Assembly: GCA_026770575.1 (NCBI GenBank)
Contig: MU657399.1
Location: forward strand, 37,664 to 54,263
DNA from: Pelagophyceae sp. CCMP2097
Lineage: Eukaryota > Sar > Pelagophyceae
Direction of reading: 5' to 3'
Length of the DNA stretch: 16,600 nucleotides
The notes beneath the pieces were generated by a model, which did no database searches, was not told where the DNA came from, and worked only from the letters and a program-made list of their open reading frames with translations. Positions within the stretch are counted from its first letter, which is position 1, and the number at the start of each line of letters is the position of its first letter. Positions 9,700-16,600 of the stretch are shown here, one piece after another. Position numbers and translations under genes: made by a program.

Positions 9700-10110
9700 G
9701 AGGTTTTGGTGGCCCTGGGATTAATGGAGCTTCCCCGCGTGGTCCTGGTGGTCCTGGGATTGATGAAGCTTCCCCGCGTGGTCCTTGTGGTCCTGGGATT
9801 GATGAAGCTTCCCCGCGTGGTCCTGGTGATCCTGGGATTGATGAAGCTTCCCCGCGTGGTCCTGGTGGTCCTGGGATTGATGAAGATTCTTCGGCTGGTC
9901 CGACAATGCTCTCCTCACGTGGTCCTGGTGGTCCTGGGATTGATGAAGCTTCCCCGGCTGGTCCGACAATGCTCTCCCCACGTGGCCCTGGTGGTCCTGG
10001 GATTGATGAAGCTTCCCCGGCTGGTCCGACAATGCTCTCCCCACGTGGTCCAGGTGGTCCAGGTATTGATAAAGCTTCCCCGGGTGGTCCACGAGCCCCC
10101 GTCTCACCAA
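9700..10110. repeat. 39-bp / 63-bp repeats coding GPPGPR collagen units
   Basis: Units containing AAGCTTCCCCGCGTGGTCCT recur every 39 bp at the low-coordinate end (for example near 9728 and 9767). At the high-coordinate end longer ~63-bp units add GGTCCGACAATGCTCTCC. On the minus strand each unit gives Gly-X-Y triplets (GPPGPR) interrupted by SSIP, and the longer unit adds GESIVGPA. All unit lengths are multiples of three. Confidence 0.9.
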
Positions 10111-11689
10111 CTATATTAGTCCCTGAACTATCGGATGAACCCTTTTCATCATCAAACGAACCATTTTCCATATAATTCTGAAAAACGTTCGATATAGTTT
10201 TAATTTCTTGAACTGAAAGTTCGTTTTCAAAAATCATTAACGTTGAAAACTGAAAGTAAGATGATATAAGAGAGCCCCAAAGTGGACTGTTTATCGCCAT
10301 ATTCGGTTCACTTCCTAATATCCCATTTTTTTGGGTTATCCCAGTCGGTATATTGTTTATGAGAATGTCATTGGGGTTTTCTATATCGAAGTTGTTTGTA
10401 GCCGCAATGTTGATAAAATCGAAAGTACCTGCATCAATCCCATCTGAAGCAGCCCGCCATCCATTAAAAAAAACTTTTCCGATTCTACCATCGACGTGCC
10501 ATTAAACAAAATTAGGATTTCTTGTATAAGTTGTAAAAATACGTTGATGTGTAGATGGGTCGCTATTAGTGTATCTCGATATTCCAAAAACTGTAAAATT
10601 TAGTGGCAGAATTCCAGACTTATTTTGTGATAGTTTGTAACCTTCTAACACATCCAAGTGTCCAGATTTTGTTGCTGGGTGTGTTGTTTTAAAAAACATT
10701 GCCAGATATCTCAGCATCGAAATTGTTCATTTTGTCCGCAAGCCGATTTGAACCATCCACATAAGAAGAGAAGCTGTAATAATGCAAAGGTGGGTTAAAT
10801 CGCAAAATTCTTTGGAACGGTGCCTCTGCGCGTATCTCTGTCTGTAACTCAAAAAAAAATGATTGATAAGATTTATGTAACGAATCAAACAGCGTTATTT
10901 TATTCTCGCTTTGTATAAATTTGGTTTGTAGCATATTTTTCCCTGTTGATAGATATAAAAACATAAACCAGTTAACTTGTTTTTTTAAACTTCCAACTGA
11001 TTTAATTGTTCTTGATTTAATTTGTAATTTTACAACTCCACCCATAAGGTTTGTCTCTATAATGTTACTACTTCCACCGTAATAAAACCTTTTTTTTTAT
11101 ATGTGTATTTATATCTGATATACCTGCATTCGGTGAATATTTTTTCGTATCCGTGAATAGTATTACTTCGTGTTTAGAATTTATTACATTCTACTCGATT
11201 GTTTTAGTTTTATCGTGCATAAATACATCCGGTGTAACTGAACTAAAGCCGACACAAAAATATCCAATAGTTCTATCTAACCGAGCTTCGAAACCAAAAT
11301 TATTGGGAATAGGCGTTAAACTCCACATCATATTGCTAAATAGTGGAATAGTTTCTTGGTGATTACTTGTAAAATATTGTCCATGTCTTGTTTCTGATAA
11401 ATCATAATCGTTTTCGATTGTATAAAGAGAATCAGTATCATACCCGAAAAGGAAACTTTCTTCTGTTATTTCGAAAGAAGGCAAGCTAAAATCTTGTGAT
11501 TCTATTATCAAATTTGGATGAGTCCCGATAACCTTTGTTGAACCAATGCTATTTATTATCACAGGTTGTACCGATAACTTTGAGTTTTTATATACATAGT
11601 TTCATCAAACTTAATTGGATTTTATTGGAATTAATAGACATTGGTGATTCTGCTTTATTTGGCATGGCGTTTAAACCGGCTGCTCCTGT

Positions 11690-11960
11690 ATTCCCAGTAT
11701 TTCCAGTTAATCCAGTATTTCCAGTATTTCCATTATTTCCTTTACTTCCAGTATTTCAAGTATTTCCAGTAAATCCAGTATTTCCAGTATTTCCAGTATT
11801 TCCAGTTGATCCAGTATTTCCAGATAACCCAATCGGTCCAAAATTTCCAGTATTTCCAAAATAATCCAGCATTTCCAGTATTTCCAATAAATCCAGTATT
11901 TCATGTATTTCAAGTTAATCCAGTATTTCCAGTATTTCCAGTGTCCCCAGTTTCGCCTTT
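11690..11960. repeat. 9-bp CCAGTATTT repeats coding Gly-Asn-Thr triplets
   Basis: Dozens of imperfect copies of CCAGTATTT, with variants AATCCAGT and CCAGTTGAT. Read on the minus strand they give Thr-Gly-Asn collagen-like triplets (GETGDTGNTGNTG). Variants such as ATTTCAAGTA and lost bases change the frame several times, so the block is degenerate. Confidence 0.88.
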
Positions 11961-12298
11961 GAAATTTCTTAAATTTGTGCTTTCGATGCTCATATCTTTT
12001 CTTGTTATAATGAGATTCTCATCAATTTGTGTCACAACGATGACGTTCGTAAAAGGCATTTTGATATTTAGATTATTATTTTTATTGTCTGTAAATAACA
12101 GATTTTCATCATTGAATTCCTTTTTTTTTGAATTCATTCGGTTGCGGTATATTATAAAACATTACAGGTTCGTTATTTGGCTGAACTACAGACCTATTAC
12201 CAGTAATATAAACATCTTGGATTGTTACGTTTTCGGATGTGAAATTTGAAGATTTATAATCACGGAATTTAGACATATTATATAAAACATTTTTTTAT

Positions 12299-12745
12299 TT
12301 ATACAAACGGTACGAGTTTTAAACCACCGTCTAACATTGGATGTGTAAGAGATTCTAAATTATATTCAGGATTTTCGTTATACAGTTGCAAGAATTTCTC
12401 TTTTTATGTTTTGGGTTGTGTTACTTACCATTCATGACTGTTAAGTCTGGCTTTACTTATATAATGGTATTCTTTTGATATAAATTGCTGACGCTTCTTT
12501 AATTCGCGCAATTTGAGTTTATATTTCGGTTTAATTCTTTAAATACCGAGAATATATAAACCGTCTGGCATTGGTAAGGAATATGAATAAAGTCGTTGAG
12601 TTTAAAAAAAAGACATTCCAATTTTTATTCTCACTCTTCTACCTGTTGTAGCATTATCCATCGTAATCGCATAAAACGACACAAGTTTATTTTTTTCAGT
12701 ATTTTCATATTTCTCTTCAAGATTTATTTTGTCGTTAAACATCAT
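12299..12745 (-). pseudogene. Unrecognised 149-codon gene with four in-frame TAA stops
   Basis: One uninterrupted frame of 149 codons runs from ATG 12745 (a second ATG follows at 12742) to TAA 12299-12301 without any length change. It contains four internal TAA codons, at 12602-12604, 12539-12541, 12425-12427 and 12404-12406. The pieces look like one protein: KLVSFYAITMDNATTGRRVR, SLPMPDGLYILGI, KYKLKLRELKKRQQFIS, LESLTHPMLDGGLKLVPFV. PMPDGLYILGI and PMLDGGLKLVPF look like two variants of one structural element. Function not recognised. It lies just upstream of the fibre gene, on the same strand, 22 bases away. Confidence 0.6.
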
Positions 12746-12791
12746 TAAATTTGTATTATATTTAAATAATTAAAAACAACTAATTAATTGA

Positions 12792-13442
12792 TTCAGATTT
12801 GCGAAAAAAAAGACTGTAACCCTATCCAAAGCTGTTTATTCTAACACACCAATAAACGGCTTTAAACAGAATAAAAAAATTATTGTTTGACGTTTAAGGT
12901 TGTATCGCGAAAATTCGAATGGTCATGATTTTTGGGTCTGGCGTGGAACAAATCCATACAATTTAAACGATTTAATCGCAGACGCTTCGATACTTGCAAA
13001 TACTCAGTCGATGAATCATCGTTTTATCGATGCAGAAGATGAATTGAAAAAAGTACAAAAATATTTAGGAAGTGAAGAAAACCTGTATTTAACGGGTCAC
13101 AGTCTTGCTGCATCGGTTACAAACTATCTAACAAGAAGAAATGACGGCATAACGGCTACATATTCGAACGCACCCGGCTCTTACCCTTGATAGGACCTTA
13201 AAGACAAGTTGGATGAAAGAAACGAGAGTCGTTCACCTATTTATGATTTTAGTACATATACAGAACCAATAAGTATCGGTTCAATTATACCAAAAAAATG
13301 AAACATCTTATTTTGTACCAAGAAAAAAAAGATTCCCATTCTATCGATATTTAAATAATAAGGGACAAAATAAGTGAGCCTTACTAATCATTTCGGGATT
13401 TTTTAACAATTATACCACTGAGTGGCTATTCGTACACTCATG
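12792..13442 (+). pseudogene. Class 3 lipase-like alpha/beta hydrolase, broken
   Basis: The family hydrolyses acyl esters of lipids. In algal viruses it may help at membranes or in host lipid use, which is inference. The frame reads SKAVYSN, then after TGA 12888-12890 an open stretch 12891-13190 with FWVWRGTNPYNLNDLIADAS (the RGT strand and following Asp typical of lipase 3) and LYLTGHSLAASVTNYL, the nucleophile elbow (GHSLA; the second Gly of GxSxG is Ala here). TGA and TAG at 13188-13193 interrupt it. The same frame goes on to YDFSTYTEPISIGS, where the family usually has DPIS or DPVS, so the acid may be Glu. After a further shift an NHFGIF stretch near 13385 could hold the His. The start codon is missing. 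Confidence 0.72.
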
Positions 13443-13480
13443 AATGAATACATTTTTTTTTGGAAGGAAAATAAATTTAG

Positions 13481-13672
13481 GTTTATTATGTTTATTATTA
13501 TAAAAATTTTAAACAGTATTTGATCTTATTTTCAAATAAAGGAGATATAAGATTACAAACTATAGACTGTATTTACAAAAAAAATGATATACCGATTCTT
13601 GATAAAACCTTAGAAAAGAAAGTTTATCTCGCGATTTTCGAAGCATTTTCTCAAATTCTTATGAAAAGTTAA
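13481..13672 (+). pseudogene. Unrecognised short + gene without start
   Basis: An open stretch of 63 codons lacks an ATG and reads KQYLILFSNKGDIRLQTIDC, IYKKNDIPILDKTLEKK, VYLAIFEAFSQILMKS, ending at TAA 13670-13672. The composition is clearly protein-like. A neighbouring frame upstream (YIFFWKENKFRFIM, 13449-13490) may be its N-terminal part after a frame change. No family recognised. It converges on the next minus gene, and the two stop codons overlap in TTAA. Confidence 0.45.
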
Positions 13673-14022
13673 AACATTTTCTCTTCTTCATTCATCTGTT
13701 CATTTATTTGTTCACTGAATTTTCCTAATTTAGTGATTTTGGTATTGAATTTGCTTTTTCTTTTCGTTTTCTTCATTCTTTTTTCATCTTCTCTCTACCA
13801 CGTAAATAATAGTATATCAATTGCCGTGAGGTTATATGGTTAAGATTACATTTAACCATATCAACGTTGCTTTTGTAAGATTGGTTTAAAATCACATTTC
13901 CAGAGTCGTCTTTCAGCATAATGTTTCATCGATTTTTTTTAAAGAAACTTGCGTTCTTTTGGTTGTTTGTTTTCGACTTTGGTAGTTGTTTTACAATTTT
14001 GTGTTTCATTCATTTCATTCAT
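13669..14022 (-). pseudogene. Lysine-rich terminal gene, frameshifted
   Basis: Starts at ATG 14022 (MNEMNETQNCKTTTKVENKQ), about 85 bases inside the right terminal repeat. After a stop and frame change near 13945 it continues IMLKDDSGNVILNQSYKSNV, DMVKCNLNHITSRQLIYYYL. A second change near 13790 leads to KKTKRKSKFNTKITKLGKFS and a Glu-rich end (NEQMNEEEKM), finishing at TAA 13669-13671. About 118 codons in total. No family recognised. A basic, repeat-adjacent protein could bind the element's ends, but nothing shows this. Confidence 0.5.
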
Positions 14023-14034
14023 CTTTATCTTTAT

Positions 14035-14065
14035 CTATATATTTATTTATTTATTTATTTATATC
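14035..14065. repeat. (TTTA)n microsatellite
   Basis: TATATATTTATTTATTTATT and continuing, about seven tetranucleotide units, lie directly upstream of the minus gene starting at 14022, in what would be its promoter region. Confidence 0.85.
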
Positions 14066-14105
14066 GTTTCGCGCATCTTTTTAATAAAAATCATTTTTTT
14101 ATATA

Positions 14106-14440
14106 CATTTTATCAGGTTGATACATGTTGCGTTTATACCTATGAATCCAATTCTTTTATTTTAAATTCTACATGTCTCATTTCGAACCCAAAAAATATA
14201 TTTTAAAATCTTAAAATTGTTCCATTTTTTTATAATTTATGAAATTTTTAAAAACTAATGGTCTATAAAAAAAAGGACCAGAGGACAGGAGGACCGTAGA
14301 CCTGAGGGCCGTAGACCTGATCAATTCTCATCAATTCTCTTCAATTCTGAAAAATGTAAAGATCTTTACAAAGGTATAATCAATTCCTAAAAATCAAAAA
14401 TCTTTTTTCTCTTTAGATATTTTGAAACATTATTCTGAAA
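14106..14440. repeat. Right terminal inverted repeat of the viral element
   Basis: Inverted partner of 57-425. Matching landmarks are CGAACCCAAAAAATATATTT (about 14182), GGACAGGAGGACC (about 14283), TCAATTCTCTTCAATTCTGA (about 14331) and the palindrome GTAAAGATCTTTAC (14356-14369). The right copy has a second CCGTAGACCTGA unit that the left copy lacks. Similarity fades outside about 14440. Confidence 0.88.
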
Positions 14441-14836
14441 TCTTTTTGAGAGTTTGAGAATTAATCAATTCTTTTTTGTTCTATTTTAATTAATCTTTTC
14501 AAAATTTTAAAAATCTTTACAAATTTGCGGTTTTCTGAATTTTATTTTTTTAGATTTTATATTTTTTCAGATTTTCGGATTTTCGGATTTTCAGATTTTT
14601 CAGCTTTGCAGCTTTTCAGCTTTTAAAGTTTCGTTTTGTTTCGTAAGTTTCATAAGTTTCAAAAATTTCATTTTATTTAAGACTTTTTTGAGTGGTTTTT
14701 GAAATGACAAAAAGATTTAAAACGTGTTTAGCGAAATTTTAGAAATGACAAAACGATTTAAAACGTGTTGAGCAAAGCGTAATTCGTTATATAAATTTTT
14801 TGTCCTTTCACCTCTCAAAAGCCTATATTTTTCATC
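14441..14836. other. AT-rich tail between right repeat and host DNA
   Basis: No gene seen. The stretch is T-rich with short tandem words (ATTTTCGG and TTTTCAG repeats at 14560-14620). It also has a 41-bp direct repeat: GAAATGACAAAAAGATTTAA... at 14701-14741 and GAAATGACAAAACGATTTAA... at 14742-14777. It has no clear counterpart at the left end of the window, apart from a partial ATCTTTAC word near 14513. It may be the outer part of the element, whose left equivalent lies outside the window or was deleted. Confidence 0.6.
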
Positions 14837-14839
14837 CGG

Positions 14840-15001
14840 CTCGGCGGCCTGAGGTGGCTTGGCCGAGGCGTCTACTACCCGGCCGGGGCGGTCCACGCCG
14901 CGAGCGACGCGCGGCAAGACGCGCGGGAGCACGCGTACGAACGCGCGAGCGGGCCCAACGTCCACGGCGGCGGCGGCGACGCTTTCGTCGGCCGCGGCTA
15001 G
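14840..15001 (+). pseudogene. 3' end of a host coding region, cut at the junction
   Basis: In one plus frame GC-rich codons read LGGLRWLGRGVYYPAGAVHA then SDARQDAREHAYERASGPNV and GGGGDAFVGRG to TAG at 14999-15001. The frame starts within a few bases of the shift from AT-rich to GC-rich DNA, and no start codon of its own is seen. The likely reading is the last exon or tail of a host gene separated from its 5' part by the element. The family is not recognised. In DNA this GC-rich other frames stay open too, so the frame choice is moderate. Confidence 0.35.
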
Positions 15002-15117
15002 GCGGCTGGGGCTGCTTGCTGGTGACCTGGCGCCCGTCCGTCGCCTCCGCCTCCGAACTTCCCCTTCCCCCATTTCCTTTTGCGATTGCCCCGCGCTGTT
15101 TGAGGGTTTGATTTTAA

Positions 15118-15736
15118 AGAGAGGTTCACTTTTTTTGAACAAGTTCTGAACTCAAGAGTTCAGGCGATACTTCAGAACTTGTTCAAAATATTTATTGGCT
15201 GTGAGGCTGACTGACCGTGCTGTGTGCTTCTCGTGGTGAGGCTGACGTGTCCTGCAGAGAACAAAACGTCAAACGCGACGCAGAAAAAGTTGAATTTGCA
15301 CTCAACTGCATTGGGTCACGGAAATTGTGATAGGCTATCACGGAAATTGTTTGGGTGTCGCGCGGAAACTGTTTTCGCTGTGCGCGGCGCGAAGGGCGAC
15401 GCGCTTCGGCGGCGCGTTTGTCGCGCCGAGCGCGCGGCGGCGGCGCGCGTCGATCGCGCCCGGGCGCGTCGAAAACGGTGCGCTACGAAACGAGGACGGC
15501 CGCCGGGACGGACCCCGCGGCACGCAATAAACGCCGTTCAACCCTCGTATTTTCCAATGTGCAAGGCACCCTATTGGGCCAGCCCCACCCAGGGTGGATT
15601 TTAAGCAAGCAAGGCAGTTCTGAACCAGTTCAGAACACCGAGTTCTGAACTCAGAGCAGTTTCAGAGCAGTTCAGGACAGCGTATTTGCGTTTTCTGAAC
15701 CAGTTCTGAACTTGTTCAAAAAAAGTAAACCCCTCT
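15118..15736. mobile_element. Fold-back / MITE-like element with ~35-bp inverted ends
   Basis: The left end AGAGAGGTTCACTTTTTTTG and the reverse complement of the right end AGAGGGGTTTACTTTTTTTG match, and both continue into AACAAGTTC(TG/AG)AACT. Subterminal copies of AGTTCTGAAC and its complement are stacked at both ends (15137-15186 and 15618-15715), able to form hairpins. No transposase is seen in the ~620 bp. The interior (15190-15600) is GC-rich and unrecognised. No convincing target-site duplication is visible. It sits 66 bases upstream of the helicase start codon and could have displaced its promoter. Confidence 0.65.
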
Positions 15737-15801
15737 AATAGTCAGTAACTTTAAACAGTGGTGGCAGCTGTGCGGAGCGGGAGTGGGTCCGAGAGGCCTG
15801 G

Positions 15802-16600
15802 ATGCGCGTGCTCGCGATGCTCTCCGTGTCCATGGCGCTCCGCACGGCGTCGCGCCGCGTCGTCGGCCGCGCGCGCCTCTCGACTGTGCGCTGTCGGGGA
15901 AGCACACGTGGGGCTCGCTGGGCCTCAGCGGCGACGTCGCAGACGCCGACGCGAAGCGCTGACCGACGCCCAACGCGCTCCAGTGCGCCGCCGTCGCGAC
16001 GGTGCTCTCCGGCGGCGACGCCGTCATCGGCGCCGATACGGGCTCGGGTAAGACGCTTGCGTGCGTCGCGGGAACGCCGCCACCGCCCAGGGCGCCGCCG
16101 CCGACCGCGGCGCCAGGTACCTGCTGCCGCTCGTGGCGCGCGTCGTCGCGGCGAAGGCTGACGGCGGCGCGGAACCGCCGCGGTACCCGCGGGCGCTGAT
16201 CCTCGTGCCAAACCGCGAGCTTGGCACGCAGCTGCTGCGCGTCGCGGCGCTCGGTGCGGCCCGGCGTCGGAGACGGGCCGGAAGGGCGCCGGAGAGTTTC
16301 CGCGACGGCGCCGAGACCGCCCGGAGACGCTCCGAGACCGAGACTGCCGCCGCGCCCGCGCGCATTGCGGACGCTTGCCTCGGTGCAGGCGCCAACATGA
16401 TGCCAGCGGTTGACCGCGCGCAGGAAGGTGGTGGTGCCCTCTTCTCGCTGTCTGCGCGGCACGGCGGCGGCTCGACGACGTGAGTGTACGCGCGTGGCGC
16501 GTGCCCTGACGTGCTCGTGGCGACGCCGTCGTTCGTGGCGTCGCTCGACCGCGAGCTGCCGCTCTGGGACTCGCTGCGCGCCTCGTCCTCGACGAGGCGG
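15802..16600 (+). pseudogene. DEAD-box RNA helicase, 5' part, disrupted; continues beyond window
   Basis: ATP-dependent RNA remodelling enzyme. An ATG at 15802 starts MRVLAMLSVSMALRTASRRV, rich in Arg, Ser and hydrophobics and lacking acids, like an organelle-targeting presequence. A frame change near 15890 leads to TWGSLGLSGDVADA and PTPNALQCAAV (Q motif), then GADTGSGKTLA (motif I, about 16029-16061). After an apparent 56-nt intron the frame continues YLLPLVARVV and RALILVPNRELGTQLLRVAA (motif Ia). Further on, PDVLVATPSFVASLDRELPL covers motif Ib, and LVLDEA (motif II) lies at the window end one base out of frame. TGA codons interrupt at 15960-15962 and 16481-16483. It is either a decaying pseudogene or an error-bearing sequence, since the motifs themselves are well kept. 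Confidence 0.82.
16061..16116 (+). other. Probable 56-nt GT-AG intron in the helicase
   Basis: Removing GTGCGTCGCG...GGCGCCAG joins the P-loop exon (GSGKTL + split Ala codon) to YLLPLVARVV, which gives the family-standard TLAYLLP without a frame break. Both splice borders follow GT-AG, and the length (3n+2) explains the frame change exactly. RNA evidence is not available here. Confidence 0.65.

Larger units (their letters stand above)
8973..12276 (-). pseudogene. Giant collagen-like / LamG-like fibre protein, broken
   Basis: The minus strand encodes, from an ATG at 12276 (MSKFRDYKSSNFTSENVTIQ): an N-terminal head; a collagen-like block of G-N-T triplets (about 11690-11960); a ~120-residue linker (11191-11562); and a segment (10689-11045) ending in LHYYSFSSYVDGSNRLADKM. 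That starts a concanavalin/LamG-like domain running to SSYFQFSTLMIFENELSVQE (about 10200-10260). A second collagen-like block follows (9700-10110, 13-residue unit GEASSIPGPPGPR), then repeated AGxxI-type fibre words (YTAGANISI, YIAGDGMRL) and a C-terminal globular domain ending at 8973. About 1,100 codons. At least five frame changes and one TAG break it. Collagen-like proteins and LamG domains are common in surface fibres of algal viruses, so host attachment is likely. It could be two genes. Confidence 0.75.

Noticed and set aside
9728..10110. CRISPR-like array
   Set aside because: Units of 39 and 63 bp are contiguous coding repeats without unique spacers, in a eukaryotic/viral context.
9661..10119. 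Plus-strand and alternative minus-strand open frames across the collagen repeats (for example LVVLGLMKLPRV or KLHQSQDHQDH repeats)
   Set aside because: The repeat length is a multiple of three, so all frames stay open. Only the minus frame with Gly-X-Y triplets connects to flanking non-repeat coding on both sides.
11535..11864. Plus-strand Pro/Phe/Val repeat protein (FPVFPVNPVFPVFP)
   Set aside because: Antisense of the Gly-Asn-Thr repeat. The minus strand gives collagen-like triplets joined to the fibre head, while the plus reading has no support outside the repeat.
12299..12745. Alternative genetic code with TAA read as an amino acid across the whole element
   Set aside because: Other genes also show TAG and TGA stops and many frameshifts, and TAA is the commonest random stop in AT-rich DNA. 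Kept only as a test in the findings.
14717..15142. Arg-rich minus-strand frame of 141 codons crossing the AT/GC junction
   Set aside because: It spans the composition step and is Arg/Ala-rich as expected for an antisense frame in GC-rich DNA; no motif.
15224..15604. Plus frame of 126 codons inside the fold-back element
   Set aside because: Arg/Ala-rich, no motif, overlapping open frames on both strands; no sign of a transposase.
15716..16462. Long minus-strand frame of 248 codons
   Set aside because: Antisense of the DEAD-box helicase; stays open only because GC-rich DNA has few stops.
1..16600. tRNA, rRNA, integrase or reverse transcriptase genes
   Set aside because: No cloverleaf, rRNA core, DDE integrase, tyrosine recombinase or RT motif was recognised by eye on either strand.

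Overview
The window is a eukaryotic nuclear locus, most likely from a GC-rich unicellular alga or protist. It holds a decayed, AT-rich endogenous DNA virus of the polinton / polinton-like virus (PLV) / virophage class next to GC-rich host DNA. Base composition switches sharply near 14836. To the left it is very AT-rich, with TAA stops and long A/T runs. To the right it is strongly GC-rich, with a DEAD-box helicase gene, an apparent 56-nt GT-AG intron and a presequence-like N-terminus. The host species cannot be named from the sequence; a pelagophyte-like alga is only a guess from the GC content.

Viral element (about 57-14440, possibly to about 14836). Imperfect terminal inverted repeats lie at about 57-425 and 14106-14440. 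The plus strand of the left part carries a protein-primed family B DNA polymerase (545-3960) with recognisable Exo I, II, III and Pol A, B, C motifs, but broken by many frameshifts and stops. A lysine-rich + gene (4222-4619) and some small remnants follow. From about 5100 to 12745 almost everything reads on the minus strand: a genome-packaging ATPase (P-loop, then an acidic Walker B-like strand), several unrecognised small proteins, a basic virion-protein-like gene, a possible minor structural protein, and a very large collagen-like / LamG-like fibre gene (8973-12276). A class 3 lipase-like gene (+) and two convergent small genes lie before the right repeat. No major capsid protein, integrase or capsid maturation protease could be recognised.

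Nearly every viral gene has frame breaks or in-frame stops. Many frame changes fall in A/T homopolymers, so some may be sequencing errors, but internal TAA codons and short tandem duplications point to real decay.

Host part (14840-16600). It contains the 3' end of a GC-rich coding region that seems cut off where the AT-rich DNA begins, a ~620-bp fold-back/MITE-like element with ~35-bp inverted termini (15118-15736), and the 5' part of a DEAD-box RNA helicase gene that also carries stops and a frameshift.
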